DNA of 48,749 nt from a virus, in IMG/VR virus record IMGVR_UViG_3300005527_000080, positions 1 to 48,749 of that record. One strand, given 5' to 3'. The position numbers and the translations under genes were made by a program. Numbering within the stretch: the stretch's first letter is position 1; each line of letters begins with the position of its first letter. The notes under the pieces are model-generated. The model made no database searches. It was not told the DNA's origin and worked only from the letters and a program-made list of their open reading frames with translations. Shown piece after piece: positions 18,503 to 28,000 of the stretch.

Positions 18503-19387
18503 ATGATAACAAGTGGATCTGCATATATTTACGATTTAAATAATTTGGTCAATGATCATGTTGTTGGAAATGTTTTTTATCGTAATGGAAAAATTATTTT
18601 TTCAAACAGCGGTTCTGTATTTGATGAATTATTGAAAGATAGATCTAATTTAACATTACCAAAATACAATATTACGTATAAAAGTCAGCAGACATTATAT
18701 GAAAAACAAGTACTGTGCAGAATAGAACCGGGTGAATTCAATTACAGTACAAATCCAAGTGCATTGATTCCAAATGTATTTGAATTTGATATTGATAAAA
18801 ATAATTATTTTACATATGTTGATTTAGATTTAATTTTAAGATATATTAGTTTAAAAGTAAATAATGATTACCAATGGTATAATTATTTGTCTAACTTTTT
18901 CACAGATGATGACATTGATTGGTACACATATTACTCAGAAAAATATAATTTACAAAGTAAAGATTCTTCATATCATGTTCCTTATATTAATTATTTAGAA
19001 TCTATATACAACAGTTTCGATGTTGATGGAAACAGTAAAATTCAAATCACGGATGCATATTTAATGTTTAAATACTTTACAAATACATTGACAAAAGATG
19101 TAATTTTTAAATATGCCGACATTCGATCAATTCGTAAAAGCACAGAATCAATCGTAAGATACTTGGACGAAAAAACCGGAAAGTATGGTCATGGTAAGAT
19201 TAATACTGAATTTTTTAATTTTGATTATAGTTCTTCGCTAGATAAAACTGGTTCTTATTTGGCTCCATTTATTACCACGATTGGTTTGTATAGCGGAGCG
19301 GAATTGGTAGGTGTAGCAAAATTAGGAATGCCAATTAAAAATAGTGGTGAATTACCACTAAATATTTTGGTTAAATGGGATATTTAA
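18503..19387 (+). CDS. Tail protein with two dockerin/EF-hand-like calcium loops
   Basis: This 294-residue protein shares with 15368-16462 the tail module FNYSTNP (about residues 79-85) and TTIGLYSGAELVGVAKLG near the C-terminus. Here about 165 residues are inserted between those halves. The insert carries two dockerin-like loops: D96-x-D98-x-N100 ... D107 followed by LDLILRYI, and D173-x-D175-G-N177 ... D184 followed by AYLMFKYF. Both have acidic residues at loop positions 1, 3, 5 and 12, as in calcium-binding dockerin repeats. A calcium-dependent folding or docking role in the baseplate is likely. The loops are visible directly; the partner is unknown. Confidence 0.75.
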   Translation: MITSGSAYIYDLNNLVNDHVVGNVFYRNGKIIFSNSGSVFDELLKDRSNLTLPKYNITYKSQQTLYEKQVLCRIEPGEFNYSTNPSALIPNVFEFDIDKNNYFTYVDLDLILRYISLKVNNDYQWYNYLSNFFTDDDIDWYTYYSEKYNLQSKDSSYHVPYINYLESIYNSFDVDGNSKIQITDAYLMFKYFTNTLTKDVIFKYADIRSIRKSTESIVRYLDEKTGKYGHGKINTEFFNFDYSSSLDKTGSYLAPFITTIGLYSGAELVGVAKLGMPIKNSGELPLNILVKWDI

Positions 19388-19390
19388 CAA

Positions 19391-19398
19391 TATTTATA
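19391..19398 (+). promoter_or_regulatory. TATTTATA box upstream of a gene start
   Basis: TATTTATA lies 16 nt before the ATG at 19415, in the 27-nt gap after the tail genes. The same coding-strand octamer occurs before the starts at 25022 (+), 32583 (-) and 42685 (-). It may be part of a phage promoter or an AT-rich translation-enhancing leader. Confidence 0.3.
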
Positions 19399-19414
19399 AA
19401 AAGAAAGATAAAAT

Positions 19415-19711
19415 ATGCCCAACCCAATCAATAGAGATTCTTTAATCACTGATTTAGAAAGTAGATACAATAAGCAAAAAGCTGGAGGAGCGTTTGATGC
19501 AAAAAATATTGTAACGGCGGAGGATACTGTGGCACCGTCAGTTGAACCGTCTATTCAAGGTCAGAAATATAGTATTGATAAAGGTGGATTTAGAGTAAAA
19601 ATGCCTACCGGCTTATCAAGCTTGGCTGATGTACCAGATCGCAGAAACAGTACTTCTAAGCAATTATCTCAATATACTCAAGGATTATCAAATAAAAAAT
19701 ATAAACCATAA
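19415..19711 (+). CDS. Small hypothetical protein at the end of the tail module
   Basis: This 98-residue, basic, probably partly disordered protein begins MPNPINRDSLITDLESRYNK and is rich in Gly, Ser, Lys and Gln. No family is recognised. It follows the last tail gene after a 27-nt gap with a TATTTATA element and precedes the resolvase gene by 22 nt. It may be an internal or connector virion protein. The weak purine run AAAGAAAGA upstream is the nearest thing to a ribosome site here. Confidence 0.65.
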   Translation: MPNPINRDSLITDLESRYNKQKAGGAFDAKNIVTAEDTVAPSVEPSIQGQKYSIDKGGFRVKMPTGLSSLADVPDRRNSTSKQLSQYTQGLSNKKYKP

Positions 19712-19733
19712 GTTTTATACTATTTATGGTTAT

Positions 19734-20231
19734 ATGACATTAGGATTTGATGCAAGCACGACCACCGTAGGGTGGTCTTTTTTTGACCAAAATGCAGTAC
19801 AAGATTGTGGATTTATTGACATAAGTAAATTATCCACCAACAAAGAAAAGGCATTTTTGGTTATCGACACACTGAAAAAACATCCGCTTATAAACAAAGT
19901 AGACAAAATCAATCTAGAAGCTGCTTTGAGTGGATTTGCAGGTGGATTCACAAGCCAACAAGTTATTATTAAACTTGCTAGATTCAATGCATTATTTGAA
20001 TATATTATAAGTGAATATTGGAAAATACCTGTTAATTTAGTTAGTGTCAATACAATGCGTAAAAAGGCGTTTGGAAAATGTCGTATTAAAGGAATAAAGT
20101 CAAAAGATTTTGTCAAAATGCAACTTGAAGCCAAAATGCCATTAGCAAAATGGGACAAAACAAAGAAAAATGGTAATTGGGATGATCGTAATTTTGATAT
20201 GTATGATGCAATAGTAACTTCTATGTATTGA
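19734..20231 (+). CDS. RuvC-like Holliday junction resolvase
   Basis: This 165-residue protein has the RNase H-like fold signature of RuvC/poxvirus A22-type resolvases. LGFDASTTTVGWSFF carries catalytic Asp6, INLEAALSG carries Glu62, and the C-terminal helix DRNFDMYDAIVTSMY carries Asp155 and Asp158. RuvC-type enzymes cut four-way junctions symmetrically. In phages this debranches replication intermediates before packaging, the task of gp49 in T4. The start at 19734 (MTLGFDAS) is chosen because upstream in-frame codons run through the previous gene. It stands at the head of a recombination/priming block with 1-nt spacing to the next gene. Confidence 0.85.
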   Translation: MTLGFDASTTTVGWSFFDQNAVQDCGFIDISKLSTNKEKAFLVIDTLKKHPLINKVDKINLEAALSGFAGGFTSQQVIIKLARFNALFEYIISEYWKIPVNLVSVNTMRKKAFGKCRIKGIKSKDFVKMQLEAKMPLAKWDKTKKNGNWDDRNFDMYDAIVTSMY

Positions 20232-20232
20232 T

Positions 20233-20889
20233 ATGGATAAAAAAACCATATTGGAATTAGTACGCAAGGTAAAAAAATTAGCGGATCATGGTGTTGGTGG
20301 TGAAGCGGAGTCTGCAAAGATCAAACTTCAAAGATTATATGAAAAATACAATCTTTCAGACGCTGATTTTGTTGAATTGCAAGAATCTCATAATCGTTAT
20401 TTTATTATTAGACACCAACATGACAGAAAATTATTGTCTAATTTGATTTGCATGATTTTACAAACTCCGTCATTTGGCTGTGGCGAGTCTAAAAATATAT
20501 TGAGAATTAAATTAACGGATGAGCAATATAATAATATTGTTGATGCATATGAATATTATCAAAAAAATTTTGATGATTATTCAATGTATTTGATGCAAGC
20601 AATAATTTCAAGAAACGCAATTGGGTTTATACCAAAACCACAGTCGGCACAAGAACCTGCACTGGAAGTTCCCAATATGAATAGTGAACAAAATAAAGGC
20701 AATAACTCCACAGAATCTGAATTTGACATGATCAAATTGATGAAATTGGCTGTGGCGATAGAAGCAAATCCATGGAAAAAACTTTCTGAAGATAAAAACT
20801 TGATCGAAGCAAATCATTCTGATACAGTGATTCAAAATAATCATGCTAAGACAAGAGACAATTTTGGTAGCACTCAACAAACTGTTTAA
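20233..20889 (+). CDS. DUF2786-like protein
   Basis: This 218-residue protein opens with MDKKTILELVRKVKKLADHG and continues GEAESAKIKLQRLYEKYNLSDADF. That matches the DUF2786 helical pattern: a basic 'I..LLALA' helix, a Gly turn, then 'EA..A...A..L..KY.L...D'. The remainder (about 60-130) is a second helical region, and the C-terminus is low complexity. The function of DUF2786 is not established. It starts 1 nt after the resolvase stop, and its last 47 nt overlap the primase frame, implying coupling to DNA metabolism. Confidence 0.75.
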   Translation: MDKKTILELVRKVKKLADHGVGGEAESAKIKLQRLYEKYNLSDADFVELQESHNRYFIIRHQHDRKLLSNLICMILQTPSFGCGESKNILRIKLTDEQYNNIVDAYEYYQKNFDDYSMYLMQAIISRNAIGFIPKPQSAQEPALEVPNMNSEQNKGNNSTESEFDMIKLMKLAVAIEANPWKKLSEDKNLIEANHSDTVIQNNHAKTRDNFGSTQQTV

Positions 20890-21781
20890 TCAGACAGCAA
20901 AAATCCGTAAAGGAACAGACGCAGTTTATTACTGTCCTCATTGCAAACATTATAAACGTAAACTAGAAGTTAGTCTTACAACAGGCAAATATAATTGTTG
21001 GGTCTGTAATTTCAGAGGGCTTAGTTTTCGCTCCTTATTTAAGAAAATGCAAGCTTCGTCGGAGTATTATGCAATACTGGGAGAAGTCGAACAGATGCGT
21101 TCCGATGGCTCTGAATGGAAAATAAATTTTGATGACTTACAGGAAGTAACTGCAATTAATAGATTGCCGGATGAATTCAAACCACTTGCGATTCCTTCAA
21201 ATACACGCCATTATAAAATGGCGCTCAATTATGTACTTGCGCGTAACATAACAAAATATGATATTCTACGATACAATATTGGATATTGTGACACTGGTTA
21301 TTATCAACACCGTATTATCATACCATCATATGACGTTGATGGTAAGTTGAATTTCTTTTCCGCCCGTGATTATTTGGGATTATCAGGACACAAATATAAG
21401 CTATGTAATTTTTCTAAAAATATCATTGGAAATGAACTGTTAATCAATTTTGATGAACCTATCACTTTGGTTGAAGGACAATTTGATGCCATATCTGTTC
21501 GTAGAAATGTTATTCCATTATTTGGAAAGAATATGTCCAAGAAACTCAAAGCTCGTTTGCTTGAAAGCGACGTACCTAGAGTAAATGTATTGTTAGATAA
21601 TGATGCTTACGCTGACACAGTAAAATTATGCGAGTATCTGGTACGTAACCATATTCCTACTGCTTGGGTTAAACTGGAAGAAAAGGATCCATCACTATTG
21701 GGATTTGATAAAACATGGGAAATCATCAATAAATCTCCCATCATTGAATTTGACAATCTGATTAAAATGAAATTAATATGA
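20843..21781 (+). CDS. DNA primase with zinc ribbon and TOPRIM domain
   Basis: This 312-residue protein contains an N-terminal zinc ribbon (C31-PH-C34 and C52-WV-C55) and a TOPRIM core. In the core E211 lies in TLVEGQFDAISVRR and the metal-binding D252-N-D254 in VLLDNDAY. This is the arrangement of DnaG/gp61-type primases, which make RNA primers for lagging-strand synthesis. No helicase motor is attached, so a gp41-type helicase should be encoded elsewhere. The ATG at 20843 overlaps the previous gene by 47 nt. A TTG at 20864 is the only plausible alternative that keeps the zinc ribbon. The stop overlaps the next start (ATGA). Confidence 0.87.
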   Translation: MLRQETILVALNKLFNQTAKIRKGTDAVYYCPHCKHYKRKLEVSLTTGKYNCWVCNFRGLSFRSLFKKMQASSEYYAILGEVEQMRSDGSEWKINFDDLQEVTAINRLPDEFKPLAIPSNTRHYKMALNYVLARNITKYDILRYNIGYCDTGYYQHRIIIPSYDVDGKLNFFSARDYLGLSGHKYKLCNFSKNIIGNELLINFDEPITLVEGQFDAISVRRNVIPLFGKNMSKKLKARLLESDVPRVNVLLDNDAYADTVKLCEYLVRNHIPTAWVKLEEKDPSLLGFDKTWEIINKSPIIEFDNLIKMKLI

Positions 21782-24700
21782 CAAAGTATTTAAATACAAA
21801 TGTAAAAAAATTTACTCACATAGTTCATGTGGCGGACATTCACATTCGTCTGTTAAAGCGACATGAAGAATATCGTGAAGTATTTGAAAAATTTTATAAA
21901 GAGATAGATAAAACTCCAGAAACAACCGTTGTTGCAATTCTAGGAGATTTATTTCATAATAAAACTGACTTGGTTCCAGAATCGCTTAAATTAGCCAGTG
22001 ATTTTCTGAAGACAATTGCTGATAAACGTACAACCATTCTTATTTCAGGCAATCACGATGCAACATTAAACAATAAAACTAGATTGGATAGTTTAACTTC
22101 AGTAGTTGAACCATTGAACCACCCACACCTATTTTATCTTAAAGAAAGTGGCTTGTTTGTGTTGGGAAATTTGTTATTCAATCATTATTCTGTATTTGAT
22201 GATTATACAAAGTATATTCCTGCGGCTAACATTCCTAAAAAACTAATTAACGAGACTGATTCACGAATCGCATTATTTCATGGTCCTGTTCAAGGTGCTA
22301 CCACTGATGTTGGATATAGAGTGGTGAGTAAAACAGTATCAAATGATAGTTTTGACGGTCATGATATTGTTTTGTTGGGAGATATTCATAAATTTCAGAG
22401 ACTTCAAGAACATAGTGTCAATTATAATAAACCTGTTATTCTATACGCGGGATCTATGATTCAACAGAATCATGGTGAAGCTTTAGAGAAACACGGATAT
22501 GTAATATGGGACATTAAACATCATGAATATACACATGTAGAATTGCCAAATGACTACGGATTTTTTACCGTAGAAATTGAAAAGGGTAAATTGCTGACTG
22601 ATGTAAGCAGCATGCCTAAAAAAGTTACATTAAGAGCAAAATGTAAAGAAACAATTCCGTCAGAAGTAAAATCTTTGATGGCAAAAATGAGCAAAAAGCA
22701 TGAATTAATTGAAATTACATATGATAAAATCAACACAGATGAAGAAAAGAAAAATATCATTGATACTACAAATATCAATCTTATCAGTATTGCATCAAAT
22801 GTTGATTATCAAAATCAATTGATCAAAGAGTTTTTGTTAGAAAAGAAACGCGAAGTAATGACTGAAGAATTGATTGATCAGATTTTTGAAATCAATAAAG
22901 ATGTCAATGGTAAGCTAGAAAAAGAACTTGTTCCTCGTAATATTCGTTGGAAGCCAAAGCGGTTTGAGTTTGAAAATATGTTCTCTTATGGAGAAGGCAA
23001 TGTGATTGACTTTACTACACTCAAAGGATTAATTGGATTATTTGCTGCAAATGCAAGCGGTAAGAGTAGTATTTTGTCTGCATTATCGTACTGTTTGTTT
23101 GATAAATGTGATCGTGCATTTAAAGCGGTTCATGTTTTGAATACACAAAAAATGAGCTTCAATTGCAAATTTAATTTTGAAATTGAGGGAGTTGATTATT
23201 TTATTGAACGAGTTGGTGTTCAGGACAAAAAAGGAAATGTCAAAGTTGATGTAAAATTTTATCAATTAGATAAAGACAACAAAATGATCGATTTAAATGG
23301 CGAGGCACGACGTAATACAAATGATGTTATACGTGATTATATTGGTACATACGATGATTTTCTACTAACTGTATTAAGCATTCAAAATAATAGCGTAGGT
23401 AATTTCATTGATATGGGGCAGGCAGATCGTAAAGATTTGATCGCCAAATTCATGGGAATTACAGTATACGATCAATTGGATCAAATTGCCAAGTCTGAAA
23501 GCAAAGAAATTACTACACTCCTTAAAAATTATAATAAAACCGATTATCCAAAATTACTTGAACAGAGAATTCAGGAAATTGTTGTATTAAAGAAAAATCT
23601 TGAGACTGAAAATATTGAATTAGATAAAGTCGAATCTAAATTTAAATATGAAAATGAAAGATTAATGGAAGAAATGGCCAATATTATAAATATTGGCAAT
23701 GCTCCGACTAATATTATTTTGTTGGAGTCTACTCAAAAGAAGATAATTTCTGAAAAAAATACCTTGGCAGAAAATAATATATCGATTAAACAATTGGTTG
23801 AAAAGTTAAAACATGTCATTGATGCAATTGACATTGAATTAAACAAGTTTGATCTGATTAAACTAAAAACTAATACAACTCATTATGATAATTTGAATCG
23901 CGATCTTCAAAAGATTCAAAATGAAATTGACAAGAAAACCATAGAAAAAGCATCCAAAAAATCAATATTATCTAGTTTTGGAAGTAATATGGAGTATGAT
24001 CCGCATTGTTCTTTTTGCGTAAAAGCAAACAAAAAACACGCAGATCACATCAATAAAACAGGTGAGGAATACAACAAGATTCAGATAGAAATTGAATCAT
24101 TAACCCTTCGTAAAGATAATCTAATTGATGATATTAATTTGGTTTCTGATGTTGTTGAAAAAAACCAAAAAGTCAATGAACTTATTCAGAGAAAATCTGA
24201 TCTGGAAAGAAAATATAATTATGCTAACTCGGAGTTTTTGAAAAATTCCACAAAACTTGTTCAGTTTGAGAATCAACTTCTGACTCTAGAACAAGACATT
24301 ACCTTGTATTATAAACAAAAAGATGCAATTGAGTCTAATAAGAATACAAACGAAAAAATAAAAATAATAAAAGACAATATTAATAAATTAGATAGTCTAA
24401 TAAAGACAGCAACTCGTAAAATTTCAGATTTGAATGGAAAATTGATGTTGGCAAACGAACAAAAAGCCAATTATGAAGAACAAATTAAAAATGCAAAAAT
24501 ATGGGAATTGCAACAACATGCATACACATATTACATGATGGCAATCAGTCGCGACGGCATTCCATACAATCTTATTAGCAAAGCGTTACCGACAATAGAA
24601 TCGGAAATTAATAATATTTTACATCAAATTGTTGAATTCACTGTCAATTTAACAACCGATGGAAAGAATGTTATTGGTCATATCAATTATGATGGAAAGA

Positions 24701-24993
24701 AATGGCCAATTGAAATGGGTAGCGGTTTGGAAAAGTTTGTGTTATCTCTTGCAATACGTGTAGCATTAATAAATATCTCCAATTTGCCGCGTCCTAATTT
24801 CATAGCAATTGATGAAGGATTTGGATGTGCTGATAAAGAGAATCTCAATTCAATGTCATCTCTATTGTCGTACTTCCGCAATACATTTGATTTTGTATGG
24901 GTTGTAAGTCATTTGGATGCTATGAAAGATATGGTTGATAAGCAATTAGAAATCAAGAAAGAGCGTGGATTTTCTAAAATTATGGCCGTATAA
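21778..24993 (+). CDS. Single-chain fusion of Mre11/SbcD-like nuclease and Rad50/SbcC-like ATPase (gp47-gp46)
   Basis: This 1071-residue protein joins two normally separate recombination proteins. Residues 1 to ~385 form a metallophosphoesterase nuclease: VADIH (D20, H22), GDLFHN (D57), GNHD (N92, H93), later FHGP and GDIHKF. Residues ~390-1071 form an SMC-type ATPase. This has Walker A ANASGKSS (K429), a long coiled coil, a zinc-hook CSFC (C744, C747), signature motif MGSGLEKFVLSLA (about 980) and Walker B FIAIDEGFG (D1012, E1013). All key residues are present, so both activities should work. T4 gp47 (339) plus gp46 (560) total 899 residues. The complex resects DNA ends for recombination-dependent replication and can degrade host DNA. 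Confidence 0.93.
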   Translation: MTKYLNTNVKKFTHIVHVADIHIRLLKRHEEYREVFEKFYKEIDKTPETTVVAILGDLFHNKTDLVPESLKLASDFLKTIADKRTTILISGNHDATLNNKTRLDSLTSVVEPLNHPHLFYLKESGLFVLGNLLFNHYSVFDDYTKYIPAANIPKKLINETDSRIALFHGPVQGATTDVGYRVVSKTVSNDSFDGHDIVLLGDIHKFQRLQEHSVNYNKPVILYAGSMIQQNHGEALEKHGYVIWDIKHHEYTHVELPNDYGFFTVEIEKGKLLTDVSSMPKKVTLRAKCKETIPSEVKSLMAKMSKKHELIEITYDKINTDEEKKNIIDTTNINLISIASNVDYQNQLIKEFLLEKKREVMTEELIDQIFEINKDVNGKLEKELVPRNIRWKPKRFEFENMFSYGEGNVIDFTTLKGLIGLFAANASGKSSILSALSYCLFDKCDRAFKAVHVLNTQKMSFNCKFNFEIEGVDYFIERVGVQDKKGNVKVDVKFYQLDKDNKMIDLNGEARRNTNDVIRDYIGTYDDFLLTVLSIQNNSVGNFIDMGQADRKDLIAKFMGITVYDQLDQIAKSESKEITTLLKNYNKTDYPKLLEQRIQEIVVLKKNLETENIELDKVESKFKYENERLMEEMANIINIGNAPTNIILLESTQKKIISEKNTLAENNISIKQLVEKLKHVIDAIDIELNKFDLIKLKTNTTHYDNLNRDLQKIQNEIDKKTIEKASKKSILSSFGSNMEYDPHCSFCVKANKKHADHINKTGEEYNKIQIEIESLTLRKDNLIDDINLVSDVVEKNQKVNELIQRKSDLERKYNYANSEFLKNSTKLVQFENQLLTLEQDITLYYKQKDAIESNKNTNEKIKIIKDNINKLDSLIKTATRKISDLNGKLMLANEQKANYEEQIKNAKIWELQQHAYTYYMMAISRDGIPYNLISKALPTIESEINNILHQIVEFTVNLTTDGKNVIGHINYDGKKWPIEMGSGLEKFVLSLAIRVALINISNLPRPNFIAIDEGFGCADKENLNSMSSLLSYFRNTFDFVWVVSHLDAMKDMVDKQLEIKKERGFSKIMAV

Positions 24994-25003
24994 ACTCTAA
25001 ATG

Positions 25004-25021
25004 ACATATATTTATATATGT
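25004..25021. promoter_or_regulatory. AT-rich inverted repeat with TATTTATA abutting the fibre gene start
   Basis: Perfect 7-bp arms ACATATA and TATATGT flank a 4-nt loop, ending directly before the ATG at 25022. The octamer TATTTATA (25009-25016) is included. It could be a promoter element, operator or translational hairpin. Confidence 0.3.
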
Positions 25022-28000
25022 ATGTCACAATTCCAGACTGGTAAGAGCTTAAGCCGACTTAAAGTAGATGTAGACGACAATTCATTGATGTCGTCTACAT
25101 ATTTTTTAATTTCCGGATTTGATAGCAATTTTGGATTAGGTAAAAATAGTATTATAATCAATAATCCACCTAATGATATCAAGATTGAGGCTTATGATGC
25201 AAATGGTATAGAGCTATACTATGAAAAAGCGACAGATGTAGATATTGTAAATAAGAGTCAAAAAAATATATATTCATTCCATGTTTATCAAAAAAACCCA
25301 ACTGGTATAGGAAAATTGTATATTGTTGGTACTTTTAAAAATAAAGTAGTAAGATATTCAACAAATATATATATTAATAATTCTGTAATTAATAATAGTA
25401 ACGTAGCATTTTATTCAACGCCTCAGATAGAAGTAACACCATTGTTGACATTTGTTACAAAAACAAATTTAAATGAGGCAAATCCAAAAACCGCCACCGG
25501 CTCATTTTACACAAAAGCGGGATATCCAATTGTTAATTTTAATGTTGAGGACAATAAATATAATAAGTCATATACAGACTATCAATTAATTGCTACAAAT
25601 TCTGTATTTTCTTCAAGTTTTAAAAATTTTTATGCGACCCTATATGTCAGTAAAATTAAAAACACATTGACAGGACAGGAGCAGAATGTAAATGCAACGT
25701 CATCAATTTTAATTAAAAATGTAATTAATTCAACGACTTTACAATTAGACTCACCTTTTATTTATAAAAATTCAGCAAATAATAAAAATTCTGTCACAGA
25801 AATTATAGACGGAACATATGAAATTTTATATTCAGAGTATGACTATAATCCAGTATATTTTACAACAGCAAGCTATTTGACGGAAAGTGTTGATTTTTCT
25901 GGAAATGTTAGATACAAAAAAAATTCAATTGCCGAAGTTACGTATAGAAATATTGATACTTTTAGTGGAACTGTTACACGGCATAAATTATATAAAAGAA
26001 GTTTAAATGTACCCGAAGACTATACCACTGTCGTTGATGAATCATTTAATCAATTTGAATATTTAAAAAATTATAATGTTCCTATAAAGAGTTATCAAAA
26101 TTTAGGTAACTTTTATTCGCAGGATTTTATTAATAAATTTTGGTTTACAAGCTCTAATAGTTTTCAATTATTTGAAGACTCACAGTACTATATCAATGGA
26201 CTAAAAATCACGGGATCTTCTATAAACGATGGTTATATTATTGTAAAACTAGATACCACTGGATCTTATCGTGATGCAACATATATTCCATATGATAAAT
26301 ATGAATATTTAGATCAAAGAGGAGCGGCGTATGATTGTAATTTTATTAAATTATTAGGAAAAACAAATTATATTTTAAGTTTTAATTGTAATTTATTAGA
26401 AAAAAATGCGACAGATTCGATGGATTTGTCAATTTATTTAATAGGATCGTATCCAAATAATAAAAAAGAAAAAAATTATAATGAAGTATATGGCGTATTG
26501 TTAGGAAATATTCAGGTCGCGGATGCTGTTATATCTAGAAATTTTAATAATACATTAAAATTTAAGTTTACTCCATTAAATGATTTATTTGGAACGATTG
26601 TAATTGTACCGAGAAAATTTAATAGTTTAATTATAAACAATATTTCCCTTCAACAAGAAAAAATTGATGGATTTAATTATGCTTCATATACAATCCGAGT
26701 TCCATTTCCGGTTGATCAACCAAATGAATTGTTTGATATTAAAGCAGAATTGTTTGATGCAAATTCAAACATTGTGTACTCAAATTTAAGAACAATTCAA
26801 GCATTTGATCCAAGCGGCAGTAGTAGTCCTATTAATAACTTTGATACATCAACAATTACAGTTGGTGTTTTAAATGTATCATCGGAAGCTAATTTTACCG
26901 GTAGTATAAAAGTAAATAATTTTGATTGCTCACCAGCAACTAATATTAACGATGTAGATTACGTAGTAACTTGGGATAATGTTAATAAAAATCTATGCGT
27001 AGCGACTTCAAGTTTGTTTATATCAAGTAGCACGGGTGGAACAAATTTAATAACAGGAAGCACATATCCGATTACAAGCAGTTGGGCAAACAATGTGGTT
27101 TCATCAAGTTACAATTTAAGTTCAAGTTATGCGCTAACAGCATCATATATTTCAAATTTAAATGTAAATGGAAATCTCATTTCAAGTCCAAATACACAAA
27201 CATTTGTTGCTGCGACCGATAATTTTATAAGTTCAAGTGTATCGAATGTACCTTTATTGTTAATTCAAACACAGAGCATTATAAATGTACAAAATAATAG
27301 TGGAAGTTTTAATTTTTACGGTCGTTATTCTGGATCAAACATAAATGTTGGAACGCCGGCTGATAATTATCCATGGGGCGATAGTATGACAGGATCTTAT
27401 TTTAGTACTTGGAACTCTAATACAAATGTATCAGATATCGTTAGATTTTTTGCAGGAGCGTTTAGCGCAAGTTATCCGATACCAAGTCCAAATACACGAA
27501 CTTTTAGCGGAGTAACTGGTACAAACACTGGATTTGGTTCTACTGTAACTATTAATGGTAGAGTTCCATCTGGAAGTACCAACTCAAATATTTTATATTT
27601 GCAGCCGCTTGGATGGGCAACAATTGGATCGACAATTTTTAGTGGTTATACATTTAATAGTGGTGCTGCATATATAAGTTATGCAAGCACTGTTGGTGGT
27701 AGTACAACTGTAAGTTCAAGTTTAGGTAGCAGTGCATTTGGATTGGGGCCATTAACTAGTAATAATATTACACAAGTAAATCTTAGCGGATCTTTTAGAT
27801 TAACATTTGCATCAAGTAGTGCCGGCACAATTAATTATACAAATAATTCTGCATCGATTATTCTAAGTCAATCGACAACTAATTTAACACCGTCAATTGC
27901 CACGCCAATTGCACTTAATACAGTGCCATCAGCAAATATAGCAGTTATTCCTCCTGTTTATCAAGATGGATATTTCAGTAATTTCACTGGTTCTAATTTA

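Noticed and set aside
19730-20317. 195-codon minus-strand open frame opposite the resolvase gene
   Set aside because: It lies fully antisense to a gene with clear RuvC catalytic motifs and is hydrophobic without any recognisable pattern; it is a shadow of the real frame.
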